Below, piece by piece: positions 22,312-28,537 of a stretch of 28,537 nt of DNA (positions are counted from its first letter, which is position 1; every line of letters begins with the position of its first letter). The position numbers and the translations under genes were made by a program. Under the pieces are notes generated by a model. The model had not been told where the DNA came from and did no database searches. It saw nothing but the letters and a program-made list of their open reading frames with translations. The DNA is from Candidatus Nomurabacteria bacterium (lineage in GTDB: Bacteria; Patescibacteriota; Minisyncoccia; Phycocordibacterales; UBA9973). The stretch is from the NCBI GenBank assembly GCA_943359425.1, contig CALRHN010000001.1:1-28537 (forward strand). The letters are read 5' to 3'.

Positions 22312-22333
22312 GTATTTCGTGGTCGCGGAATAC

Positions 22334-22380
22334 TTGTCTATTTCTAATATACTTGATAGTATATGGGTGTGTCAAGACAC
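22334..22380 (+). promoter_or_regulatory. Promoter and palindromes of the PaaX-like gene
   Basis: TTGTCT (22334-22339), 17 bp and TAGTAT (22357-22362, extended by TGA). Two palindromes lie over it: ATATACT-TGAT-AGTATAT (22347-22364) across the -10 box, and GTGTC-AA-GACAC (22369-22380) starting at the expected +1. Both fit autoregulatory operators. Confidence 0.6.
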
Positions 22381-22384
22381 TTTT

Positions 22385-22894
22385 ATGCCAAAACAAGATT
22401 TCTCCAAAAAAATATTGAAGATTTTGGGCCAAAAACCGGCTATTTCCGTCCCTGATATTGCCCTAACCATCGGAGCAAAAGACAAGTACGCCATCACGCG
22501 CTCAATAAAGGGCCTCAAGGAGGCCGGACTGGTGGAAAGCCACTCATCCGGTCAGAACGACTACGCCCGCCTTACGAAGGCAGGCAGAGTCAAAGCAAAC
22601 AGCCTTAAATTCCAAGATTCCCTCCTCGATCCTTCGTGGGACGGCAAATGGCGCATCATCCTCCTCGATCTTCCTGAATCTCGCAAGAGCGAACGTGAAA
22701 GCCTTCGCTATCTCCTGAAAAAAGCCGGTTTCGTCTGCCTCAAAAATAGCGCCTGGATTTCTCCCTACCCATTTGAGCATCTCTTCGGCAATATAAAAAA
22801 GGATCTCGGCCTCACGACCGAGATGATAATCCTCGTCACCGATACCATCGATGATGCATCTGAAAAGATCTTTCTTGAATCTTTCAAAAAATAA
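22385..22894 (+). CDS. Winged-helix protein with PaaX/Cas2-like domain
   Basis: The 169-residue protein has an N-terminal winged helix-turn-helix (about 8-75; ILGQKPAISVPDIALTIG, ITRSIKGLKEAGLVES). A Cas2-like ferredoxin fold of the PaaX C-terminal type follows (WDGKWRIILLDLPESRKSE, LRYLLKKAGFVCLKNSAWI, then PYPFEHL). This arrangement is common in Parcubacteria and is often mislabelled Cas2; no CRISPR array or other cas gene is present here. I infer a transcription regulator. Its position, divergent from dnaK with palindromes over both promoters, suggests that it controls itself and perhaps dnaK. The start at 22385 was chosen because it follows the promoter by a 16-base leader; an upstream ATG at 22319 precedes the -10 box. 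Confidence 0.8.
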   Translation: MPKQDFSKKILKILGQKPAISVPDIALTIGAKDKYAITRSIKGLKEAGLVESHSSGQNDYARLTKAGRVKANSLKFQDSLLDPSWDGKWRIILLDLPESRKSERESLRYLLKKAGFVCLKNSAWISPYPFEHLFGNIKKDLGLTTEMIILVTDTIDDASEKIFLESFKK

Positions 22895-22936
22895 AAACTT
22901 AAATAAGAACACGATCGTGTTCTTATTTAAGTTTTT
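22893..22936. terminator. 44-bp perfect palindrome, bidirectional terminator
   Basis: Bases 22893-22914 and 22915-22936 are exact reverse complements, with centre ACACGATCGTGT and A5/T6 ends. It overlaps the stop of the PaaX-like gene and faces the convergent 7-TM gene ending at 22974. Confidence 0.88.
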
Positions 22937-22973
22937 TGATTTTAATCATCTTTGGTAAATAAAAATATTACGG

Positions 22974-23669
22974 CTATTTACGCTCGCGATGATATTCCGG
23001 CAAGATTTTCGCTACGAGAATAATAGCGGTAACAATAGCAAAGCCGCAGGTTATGGACGGTAACGATCCCCCACCGATCGTTTTCGTCACGATATGCATG
23101 ACAAATGACGGCACACTAAACACTGAAAATGCTAGGAGCATCATCAGGTTGAGCCGGCGATGTGCTCTTTCTCCTTTCCGCAGAATATTGACGATGAGTA
23201 TCAAGAGAGAAAGACTCGTGAAGAGCGTGTACTCCAAAAAATAGACAAAGCTGATAGCAGTGCCGAGCTGAAAGGTCACGAATTTGCCCGTGCAGAGATA
23301 GTCGAATTCATGTCCGTTATAGAAAAATATGAGAAGCGAAACGAGAGCAGCGACGATATATGAAAAAACCGTGAGCCATTTGTATTTTTTGTCATTGACG
23401 ATGTGAATGAGATGCATGCCGAGCGCGGGCATGATGACGGTGCCGATAAAACCGAGCCGCATCCAGAAATCCATGCTTCCTCCGCCTTTGCAAACCATCC
23501 ATTCCGCAAGCTGGAAACTGGCGAGCGCGAAGAGCAATATGATAGACACTTTGCCGAAAAGCGTCTTGCGATATCGATAGAGTGAATAAAGAGCGAGAGC
23601 AATCTCAATAATGCATGTCGCGAGAGTGACGAGCGGAGTGAAGCAGTAGAGAGTAGTAGTGTTTTTCAT
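22974..23669 (-). CDS. 7-TM membrane protein, kinase-sensor-like
   Basis: The 231-residue protein has seven hydrophobic segments and basic cytoplasmic loops, with nothing catalytic. LLFALASFQLAEWMVC and MPALGMHLIHIV resemble the N-terminal 7-TM region found in some histidine kinases (HisKA_7TM type), but here no output domain follows; the protein ends KILPEYHRERK. It may be a detached receptor or have another membrane role. The start at 23669 lies four bases after the grpE stop; an in-frame GTG or ATG at 23687 would overlap grpE. It is probably transcribed with grpE and ends at the palindromic terminator. Confidence 0.7.
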   Translation of the reverse strand: MKNTTTLYCFTPLVTLATCIIEIALALYSLYRYRKTLFGKVSIILLFALASFQLAEWMVCKGGGSMDFWMRLGFIGTVIMPALGMHLIHIVNDKKYKWLTVFSYIVAALVSLLIFFYNGHEFDYLCTGKFVTFQLGTAISFVYFLEYTLFTSLSLLILIVNILRKGERAHRRLNLMMLLAFSVFSVPSFVMHIVTKTIGGGSLPSITCGFAIVTAIILVAKILPEYHRERK

Positions 23670-23673
23670 CGTC

Positions 23674-24228
23674 TTACTGCGCACCAAAGACCTTTACCCG
23701 CACCGGGCGGAGGATGCGATCGTTGAATTTATATCCTTGCTGGATTATGGATGAGATTGCGTGGTCTTGCGAAGCATCTTCAGTCGGAACAGTTTCAATA
23801 GCTTCGTGGAGATTGGCATCGAGAGCATCGCCCTCCTTCGCAGGTATCGGCGTCACGCCGTTTTCGGCAAGGACTTTGAGAAGCTGTTGATGAATATATT
23901 CCACGCCCATGCGCCAGTTCTTCTCGACTTTCTCCCACGCGTCCTTGTTTGAGAATGCCAGATCATACGCATCGAGTACGGGCAATAATTCTTCGACGAA
24001 TTGTTCGGTAGCTATTTCTTTCACGCGCGCAAGACGCGAAGTTTCGTCTTTCTTGTAGTTTATGAAGTCTGCGCGTTCGCGCTGAAGAGCGGCGAGGTAT
24101 TCACCTTCTTTTGCTTTTGCCTCTTTGAGGTCTTCGCGGAGTTTTTTGATCTTGTCCTTCGAAAAGGCTTCGCCCTCCCCTTCTACGGTCTCTTCGAAGA
24201 CTACATCGTCATTTTCGTCTTGTGGCAT
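23674..24228 (-). CDS. grpE: Nucleotide exchange factor GrpE
   Basis: The 184-residue protein begins with an acidic stretch (DENDDVVFEETVEGEGE). A long coiled coil follows (KDKIKKLREDLKEAKAKEGEYL, RERADFINYKKDETSRL). The beta-wing domain that opens the DnaK cleft closes it, with GVTPIPAKEGDALDANLHEAI and the family signature GYKFNDRILRPVRVKV. It releases ADP from DnaK. Length is typical. The frame is open further upstream, but TATAAT ends six bases before ATG 24228 and the extension lacks family similarity. It is divergent from the VanY-type gene, sharing a compact promoter unit with it. Confidence 0.95.
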   Translation of the reverse strand: MPQDENDDVVFEETVEGEGEAFSKDKIKKLREDLKEAKAKEGEYLAALQRERADFINYKKDETSRLARVKEIATEQFVEELLPVLDAYDLAFSNKDAWEKVEKNWRMGVEYIHQQLLKVLAENGVTPIPAKEGDALDANLHEAIETVPTEDASQDHAISSIIQQGYKFNDRILRPVRVKVFGAQ

Positions 24229-24234
24229 ATGGGG

Positions 24235-24264
24235 ATTATAACACGAGAGCATTCGTGGTACAAT
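24235..24264. promoter_or_regulatory. Face-to-face divergent promoters of grpE and vanY-like gene
   Basis: Minus strand: TTGTAC (24258-24263), 17 bp, TATAAT (24235-24240), six bases to the grpE ATG. Plus strand: TTATAA (24236-24241), 17 bp, TACAAT (24259-24264), six bases to the ATG at 24271. Each -10 overlaps the opposing -35. Only 42 bp separate the two start codons. Confidence 0.7.
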
Positions 24265-24270
24265 CACTGG

Positions 24271-25182
24271 ATGAGAAATTTCTTTACCCAAAAAGTCACC
24301 TGGTCGCTCTTTTTCTCTGTCATTACGATCATCGTCGGATTCGGCTGTTGGGGCTACGGCATCTATCACTACGCGCAGACACTAGCAAAGCTCGACGAGA
24401 CAACGCGAGAATTATCTGATCGGCAGATCGCCTCGCAAGAGAGGATGAAAGGATTGGAAGACAGACTGGCCAGCCTCGAAGGCGCCAACAGCAATCTCAT
24501 GGGCGCGCTGAAAACAGAACAAGAGAAGACCGGCTCTACGCTCGAACAGATCGGTCAGATCTCGAACACCGTCGGCGTGCTGTCGAAGCTCTCCAAGACT
24601 GATCCGGAATTGTTGAAAAAATATTCGAAGGCGTATTTCCTGAACGAACACTATGTTCCCCTTTCTCTCGCTACCATTGATTCGCAATATTTGAGCAATC
24701 CAAAAGCAACGCTCCAGATCCACGCCAGCGTCTGGCCATACCTGCAGAGATTGCTCGTTGCCGGACAGACGAACGGAATGCACATGCAAATCCTCTCGGC
24801 ATACCGCTCATTCGGCACACAGGCAGTCTTGAAGTCGGCATATCGGATCACCTACGGCGCGGGAACAGCAAATGCTTTCTCGGCAGAGCAGGGATATTCG
24901 GAGCACCAGCTGGGAACCACTATCGATTTCACAACACCAGCCATCGGCTCTGCATTGACCGGTTTCGACAAGACTTCCGAGTATCAGTGGCTTCTCGATA
25001 ATGCCTATCAATACGGATTCGTCATATCCTATCCGAAGGAAAATACGTTCTATACATTCGAACCGTGGCACTGGAGATTCGTCGGCGTAGCGCTGGCGAC
25101 GAGACTGCACCAGTCCAACCAATATTTCTACGCAATGGATCAGCGCGAGATCGACAACTACCTCGCAAATATCTTCGACTAA
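24271..25182 (+). CDS. Membrane-anchored VanY-type D-Ala-D-Ala carboxypeptidase
   Basis: The 303-residue protein has one N-terminal membrane anchor (about 11-32, LFFSVITIIVGFGCWGYG). A coiled coil (about 38-105) and a peptidase M15B domain follow. The catalytic and zinc motifs are present: SAYRS (177-181), SEHQLGTTID with H212 and D219, and EPWHWR with E264 and H267. It should trim the terminal D-Ala from peptidoglycan stem peptides outside the membrane. The coiled coil suggests dimerisation or a spacer across the wall. The start at 24271 is fixed by TACAAT six bases upstream; an open frame upstream is antisense to grpE. A palindromic terminator follows. Confidence 0.92.
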   Translation: MRNFFTQKVTWSLFFSVITIIVGFGCWGYGIYHYAQTLAKLDETTRELSDRQIASQERMKGLEDRLASLEGANSNLMGALKTEQEKTGSTLEQIGQISNTVGVLSKLSKTDPELLKKYSKAYFLNEHYVPLSLATIDSQYLSNPKATLQIHASVWPYLQRLLVAGQTNGMHMQILSAYRSFGTQAVLKSAYRITYGAGTANAFSAEQGYSEHQLGTTIDFTTPAIGSALTGFDKTSEYQWLLDNAYQYGFVISYPKENTFYTFEPWHWRFVGVALATRLHQSNQYFYAMDQREIDNYLANIFD

Positions 25183-25205
25183 GGAAAGAAAAATATGTTT
25201 CTTGC

Positions 25206-25245
25206 TCGCGTAATTAACAAGACGGTCGTCTTGTTAATTACGCGA
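25206..25245. terminator. 40-bp near-perfect palindrome after vanY-like gene
   Basis: Arms 25206-25224 and 25227-25245 are exact complements of 19 bp with a two-base centre. It ends the vanY-like transcript and precedes the next promoter. It has no long T-run, so termination is inferred. Confidence 0.7.
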
Positions 25246-25263
25246 TTGAAACCACTCCTGAGT

Positions 25264-25296
25264 CTTTTTGACAAAATGAGTCAAAAAGGTTATTAT
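25264..25296 (+). promoter_or_regulatory. Consensus promoter with inverted-repeat operator
   Basis: TTGACA (25268-25273), 17 bp and TATTAT (25291-25296). CTTTTTGAC (25264-25272) and GTCAAAAAG (25280-25288) form a perfect 9-bp inverted repeat with a seven-base gap that covers the -35 box and most of the spacer. The leader is about 20 bases. Confidence 0.75.
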
Positions 25297-25322
25297 GCTT
25301 GCGAAACAAAAACAAAATAATC

Positions 25323-25859
25323 ATGACAAAAGAAAAAACAGTATTACGAGTTACGGGCAAGATGCTCGAGACTCTTGCGCACATGCTAGCGCTGTTCGGC
25401 CTCAAAGAAGGCGAACGATTTACAAAAAACGGAAAGCACTATGTCGTGTACGCCAATCCGGCAAATGCGATGTTTGCAAACTTATTCCTCGTCCACGCGA
25501 CATGGGAAGAAGATTTTCAGACGAAAGACAGTGTGAAGACCGTAGAATTCCACCAACTCATTCTGCTGAAAACAAACCCCGTAAAACTCGCCGACATCAA
25601 TACTGAACTGAATCAATACTATCGGGGAACGGCTTCGGTGTTCAATACGGAAAAAGAAACGAAGGAGCAGTTTCGGAAATACAAAGAAAGCATACTGCAA
25701 ATCGTATATCCGAAGGGTATCATGTTGCCGGTACCGGAATCGGTAGGAATAGTGGTTCGCTATATGGAAGACAGCCTCAATCACGGCACGTATGACATAT
25801 TCAGCAAGGGCAAAAGAATCGTTATCGAAGGAGAAAAGCTCAAAAAGATACAGAGCTGA
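25323..25859 (+). CDS. Unknown 178-residue protein
   Basis: I do not recognise this family. The protein is soluble and lysine-rich. An N-terminal helix-turn region (LRVTGKMLETLAHMLALFGL) is followed by beta-like segments (GKHYVVYANPANAM), a charged helical middle (EKETKEQFRKYKESILQI) and a last part with GIMLPVPESVGIVVRYMED. There is no signal or membrane segment. Its A+T-rich codons differ from the ribosomal genes downstream. It has the strongest promoter in the window, overlain by an inverted repeat, which suggests tight regulation, perhaps by its own product. The start at 25323 was chosen over 25299 because it lies after the predicted transcription start. It ends at its own terminator. Confidence 0.72.
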   Translation: MTKEKTVLRVTGKMLETLAHMLALFGLKEGERFTKNGKHYVVYANPANAMFANLFLVHATWEEDFQTKDSVKTVEFHQLILLKTNPVKLADINTELNQYYRGTASVFNTEKETKEQFRKYKESILQIVYPKGIMLPVPESVGIVVRYMEDSLNHGTYDIFSKGKRIVIEGEKLKKIQS

Positions 25860-25879
25860 GACAACAGAAAAAATGGAAG

Positions 25880-25915
25880 GGGTTAATTCGTCAAAGAGTT
25901 AACCCTTTTCTTTTT
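25880..25915 (+). terminator. Terminator of the 178-residue gene
   Basis: GGGTTAA (25880-25886) pairs with TTAACCC (25899-25905), followed by TTTTCTTTTT. Confidence 0.85.
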
Positions 25916-25928
25916 AGCATAATAAAAA

Positions 25929-25953
25929 CAAAAATCCCCTTTCGGGGATTTTT
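25929..25953 (-). terminator. Terminator of the ribosomal protein/rpoA operon
   Basis: AAAATCCCC-TTTC-GGGGATTTT (25931-25952) gives a strong stem with a T-run on the minus strand. It lies 20 bases after the rpsI stop. Confidence 0.88.
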
Positions 25954-25972
25954 GTGGTGAGTTTTCTTTGGT

Positions 25973-26404
25973 TTAACGCTTGGACCATTGCGGAGCCTTA
26001 CGGGCTTTCTTGAGACCGAATTTGCGGCGCTCTTTCGCTCGGGGGTCGCGTTTGAGGAATCCGGCCTGTTTGAGGCGTCCCCGGATCTCGAGGTCGCTGT
26101 CTACGAGGGCGCGAGAGATGCCGTGACGGATAGCTTCGGCTTGGGAATGAACACCGCCACCGGAGACGACTACCGTGATCTCAAATGTCGGAGCGTACTT
26201 CGTCTTCTCGAACGGGTCGTTCACGATGGCGACGAGTTCAGTCGTCTTGAAATATTCGGAAACTTTCTTGCCGTTGACGACGAAAGTATTCTTCGGAGCA
26301 GGGGTAATACGGACGCGGGCAGTCGATGTCTTGCGGCGGCCGACAGCTTCGATGTATTTCTTCTTGTCTGCACTCTTTGCAGTTGTCTTTTTTTCTTTAT
26401 CCAT
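25973..26404 (-). CDS. rpsI: 30S ribosomal protein S9
   Basis: The 143-residue protein has the S9 core: YIEAVGRRKTSTARVRITP, VSGGGVHSQAEAIRHGISRAL, and the highly conserved C-terminus RDPRAKERRKFGLKKARKAPQWSKR. The last arginine of that tail reaches the P-site tRNA in ribosomes. A lysine-rich N-terminal extension (residues 1-16) is slightly longer than usual. The start lies one base after the rplM stop, so translation is coupled. It is the last gene of the operon. Confidence 0.98.
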   Translation of the reverse strand: MDKEKKTTAKSADKKKYIEAVGRRKTSTARVRITPAPKNTFVVNGKKVSEYFKTTELVAIVNDPFEKTKYAPTFEITVVVSGGGVHSQAEAIRHGISRALVDSDLEIRGRLKQAGFLKRDPRAKERRKFGLKKARKAPQWSKR

Positions 26405-26405
26405 A

Positions 26406-26765
26406 TTATTCGGTAACGGTTAATTTCTTCATTCTGATAGGGCGCAGACGATTCGACGGAAGCATGCCATAGACTGCGAGCGTGAATATCTCGCCGTAGC
26501 CGCGGCGTTTTGCGAGAGCTTCGAGCGGCTCGCTCTTCAGTCCTCCCGGATATCCGCTGTACGTCTTGTATTCTTTCTCTTTCATCTTGCGCTCGTCGAT
26601 CTTTGCCTTGCTTGCGTTCACGATCGTGACAGAAACGTCGCTTGCGATGTTACGGCGATAGGACGGGCTCTTCTTGCCCATGAGAGCCATAGCGGCTTCA
26701 CTCGCGATGCGGCCGATTGCCTTGCCCTTGGCGTCTATAATGTATGTAGAAGGGAGTGTGTTCAT
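26406..26765 (-). CDS. rplM: 50S ribosomal protein L13
   Basis: The 119-residue protein has the L13 pattern: STYIIDAKGKAIGRIASEAA, MGKKSPSYRRNIASDVSV, and KTYSGYPGGLKSEPLEAL followed by AVYGMLPSNRLRPIRMKKL. Many L13 proteins are about 142 residues; here the C-terminal end stops shortly after the NRL motif. Start choice: ATG at 26765 lies four bases after the rplQ stop, while an upstream ATG at 26777 would overlap rplQ by eight bases and add MYKT. Neither has a Shine-Dalgarno. Confidence 0.97.
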   Translation of the reverse strand: MNTLPSTYIIDAKGKAIGRIASEAAMALMGKKSPSYRRNIASDVSVTIVNASKAKIDERKMKEKEYKTYSGYPGGLKSEPLEALAKRRGYGEIFTLAVYGMLPSNRLRPIRMKKLTVTE

Positions 26766-26769
26766 GGTT

Positions 26770-27123
26770 TTATACAAATTCGATTACAGCCATCTTGCTG
26801 CTGTCCGACTTGCGCGGAGCGATCTTGGTAATGCGGGTATAGCCTCCTTTGCGTTCAATGTATCGGGGTGCGATCTCGTCAAAAAGCATTTTTGTTGCGA
26901 TCTTCGAGTTATACATACGAGCGAGAACGAGGCGCTTGTTGGCGACAGTGTTTACTTTCGCGCGAGTAACCAATTTCTCGATCGCAGGGCGCAGTTCGCG
27001 AGCCTTTGCATCAGTCGTGGTCATTTTGCCATGCTTGATCAATGAGAGCATGAGGGATTTCATGAGGGCGTTGCGTTGGTTCTTCTCGCGGCCGAATTTT
27101 CTGTTGTGATTGCTGTGTCGCAT
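26770..27123 (-). CDS. rplQ: 50S ribosomal protein L17
   Basis: The 117-residue protein begins MRHSNHNRKFGREKNQRNAL, the L17 signature. It continues with MLSLIKHGKMTTTDAKARELRP, and ends at RYIERKGGYTRITKIAPRKSDSS followed by MAVIEFV. It is a structural part of the large subunit near the peptide exit. It follows rpoA by 20 bases, the usual bacterial order rpsD-rpoA-rplQ, and is continued here by rplM-rpsI. Confidence 0.98.
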   Translation of the reverse strand: MRHSNHNRKFGREKNQRNALMKSLMLSLIKHGKMTTTDAKARELRPAIEKLVTRAKVNTVANKRLVLARMYNSKIATKMLFDEIAPRYIERKGGYTRITKIAPRKSDSSKMAVIEFV

Positions 27124-27143
27124 GGTGGTGGATTAAAAAATTA

Positions 27144-28115
27144 TTACTTCAAAGTGATACCGTAGTTAGACAAGACACGCTTGATCTCTTGGATGCCTTT
27201 CTCGCCGATTCCTTCGATCTCGAGAAGATCTTCTTTCTTCTTGCGAGCGACTCCGCCGACAGTGCGGATATTCGCGCCCTGGAGGGCGTTCAAGGTTCGG
27301 GTCGAGAGCGAGAGGGTGTCGATGCGAGTCTTCAAGACGTCGCTCATGTCTTCTTTCTTGGCAGCATCATCTTCAGATTTCTCCCCTTCAGCGCTCTCGG
27401 ACGGAGCAGAAACTTCTTCGAGTTTGAAGTCGAAGATGGCCTGGAGCTGGAGGATCATGATCTCGATGGAACGGCGGAGGGCTTCGCGCGGAGCTATGGT
27501 GCCGTCAGTCTCGATAGCGATGCGGAGGCGGTTGTGGTTCGTCTTGTCGCCGACGCGCATGTTCTCGACTTCGTAGGAAACGCGGCGGATCGGAGTGAAG
27601 ATAGCATCGAGAGCGATGGTGCCGATATCGACTTTCGCTTTCTGGTGGACATCGCGAGGAACGAAACCGAGGCCTTTCTCGATCGTCATTTCGATGTCGA
27701 GGTTAGCGCTCTTGTCAGTCAGTTCGGCAAGGTGGAGTTCAGGGTTGAGGATCTCAACCTGACCGCCGGCCTTGATGTCGCCTGCAGTGACGGATTTTAC
27801 ACCTTTGACGGAGAGAGTGACGACTTGGGATTCTTCGGAGAGGAGTTTGAAGCGGAGTTTCTTGATATTCAAAAGAAGGACGACGACGTCTTCCTTCATG
27901 CCCGACAATGTCGAAAATTCGTGGCTGACGCCTGCGATTTTCACCGACGTAATAGCCGCGCCCGGAAGCGAGGAGAGAATGATGCGGCGGAGGCTGTTGC
28001 CCAATGTGTGTCCGTAGCCCGGATAGAGGTTATCTATCTCGTAGACGCCCTTCATCTCCTCTTCGGAGACGATGCGAGGCTTTGAAGGCAAAAGAATTGT
28101 GTGTGATGATGACAT
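27144..28115 (-). CDS. rpoA: RNA polymerase alpha subunit
   Basis: The 323-residue protein has the full alpha architecture. The N-terminal assembly domain (about 1-230) has VYEIDNLYPGYGHTLGNSLRRIILSS and ITSVKIAGVSHEFSTLSGMKED. An acidic flexible linker (about 232-258, SAEGEKSEDDAAKKED) follows. The C-terminal domain has TRTLNALQGANIRTVGGV and the helix-hairpin-helix segment LLEIEGIGEKGIQEIKRVL, which contacts UP elements and activators. The retained C-terminal domain means that alpha-dependent activation is possible. The start at 28115 gives a slightly unusual but plausible N-terminus, MSSSHTILLPSKPRIV. It lies 31 bases after the rpsD stop. Confidence 0.98.
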   Translation of the reverse strand: MSSSHTILLPSKPRIVSEEEMKGVYEIDNLYPGYGHTLGNSLRRIILSSLPGAAITSVKIAGVSHEFSTLSGMKEDVVVLLLNIKKLRFKLLSEESQVVTLSVKGVKSVTAGDIKAGGQVEILNPELHLAELTDKSANLDIEMTIEKGLGFVPRDVHQKAKVDIGTIALDAIFTPIRRVSYEVENMRVGDKTNHNRLRIAIETDGTIAPREALRRSIEIMILQLQAIFDFKLEEVSAPSESAEGEKSEDDAAKKEDMSDVLKTRIDTLSLSTRTLNALQGANIRTVGGVARKKKEDLLEIEGIGEKGIQEIKRVLSNYGITLK

Positions 28116-28146
28116 AATAAAATATGATGCGCGTTAATTGCTAAAA

Positions 28147-28537
28147 CTAACGACTATAGAATTCGAGCACTGCGTTCCAGTTAAGGAATGCTTCCGTGTT
28201 CTTGGGCTTGTTCACGATCTTCGCCTCAATCTTGGCGATGTCGAGCGTGAGCCAGTCCGGCCATTTATACGTCTTCAATTTCTTGTCGAGGTCGGTGAAG
28301 AGAACGCTCTTCTTGCTGCCTTCCCGAGCAGCGACGACATCTCCGATCTTGAGGGCATATGATGGGATCGTGACTTTGGTGCCGTTAACCGTAAAGTGTC
28401 CGTGAGAGACCATCTGGCGGGCGAGCGCGCGAGTGTGTGCGAGGCCGAGACGAAAGACAGTGTTGTCGAGACGGGATTCGAGCTGTTCATAAAGCGTCAC
28501 GGCGACTGGGGCTCCGCGCTTTGCCGTGGCATGCTTC
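28147..28537 (-). CDS. rpsD: 30S ribosomal protein S4, C-terminal part (runs off window)
   Basis: The frame is open to the right edge (codons from 28536). The visible 129 residues contain the S4 RNA-binding domain: YEQLESRLDNTVFRLGLAHTR, ALARQMVSHGHFTVNG and KVTIPSYALKIGDVV. The GTG at 28500 is inside the protein, since upstream in-frame codons KHATAKRGAPVA match the S4 region before LESRLDN. The N-terminal zinc or helical domain is outside the window. The tail ending NWNAVLEFYSR is typical. S4 nucleates 30S assembly on 16S rRNA. It is the first visible gene of the rpoA operon. Confidence 0.96.
   Translation of the reverse strand, partial: KHATAKRGAPVAVTLYEQLESRLDNTVFRLGLAHTRALARQMVSHGHFTVNGTKVTIPSYALKIGDVVAAREGSKKSVLFTDLDKKLKTYKWPDWLTLDIAKIEAKIVNKPKNTEAFLNWNAVLEFYSR

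Noticed and set aside
22385..22894. CRISPR-associated Cas2
   Set aside because: The Cas2-like fold is fused to a winged helix as in PaaX, and no array, cas1 or other cas gene is present.
27189..28085. Long plus-strand frame of 298 codons
   Set aside because: Antisense shadow of rpoA.
1..28537. Recoded genome (UGA as glycine)
   Set aside because: UGA serves as a plain stop in several genes with normal family C-termini, for example the Nramp and 8-TM genes.

Overview
The window reads as a chromosomal segment of a small-genome bacterium of the Candidate Phyla Radiation (Patescibacteria), most likely a Parcubacteria-type (Paceibacteria) lineage. This is inference from gene style: compact genes in short operons, standard stop usage including TGA as stop, a cytoplasmic kinase and membrane sensors with no cognate regulator nearby, a PaaX/Cas2-like winged-helix protein, a pilin-like C-terminal domain of the type abundant in Parcubacteria, and short palindromic repeats inserted inside genes. 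No tRNA, rRNA, CRISPR array, transposase or phage gene was seen.

Layout. 1-2640: 5' part of trpS (runs off the left edge), dnaB, and divergent recR. 2686-5514: two tandem secreted six-bladed kelch-type paralogues with different C-terminal domains. 5616-8916: rplU, then the operon of an Nramp-type transporter and cysS (ATGA overlap). 8994-11520: a three-gene signalling operon (8-TM membrane protein, 101-aa protein, GAF-histidine kinase). 11599-17289: a NodU/CmcH-type carbamoyltransferase, a pyruvoyl-type arginine decarboxylase, a PQ-loop-like membrane protein, a tiny membrane-peptide gene, an ATP-grasp-like ligase and a second, PLP-dependent arginine decarboxylase. 17323-24228: dnaJ, dnaK and grpE on one strand but dispersed among small genes (two unknowns, a small O6-alkylguanine-DNA alkyltransferase, a lmo0937-like membrane peptide, a frameshifted ORF, a PaaX/Cas2-like regulator, a 7-TM protein). 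24271-25859: a membrane-anchored VanY-type carboxypeptidase and an unknown protein behind a consensus promoter with an inverted-repeat operator. 25973-28537: rpsD (partial), rpoA, rplQ, rplM, rpsI, all on the minus strand.

The expression signals are the most unusual overall feature. I see no convincing Shine-Dalgarno sequence at any start, while many genes carry a TANNAT -10 box, often preceded by TGN, ending 5-8 bases before the start codon, which predicts leaderless mRNAs. Two divergent gene pairs share a 30-bp unit in which the -10 box of one promoter overlaps the -35 box of the other, with identical geometry. Several gene ends carry almost loopless, perfect 32-44-bp palindromes that look like bidirectional terminators.

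The best candidate for an undescribed pathway is 11599-17289: two structurally unrelated arginine decarboxylases, an ATP-grasp-like amide ligase and a transporter-like protein, suggesting agmatine production followed by conjugation or export. No agmatinase or agmatine deiminase is visible here. All functions are assigned by reading motifs, without database searches.
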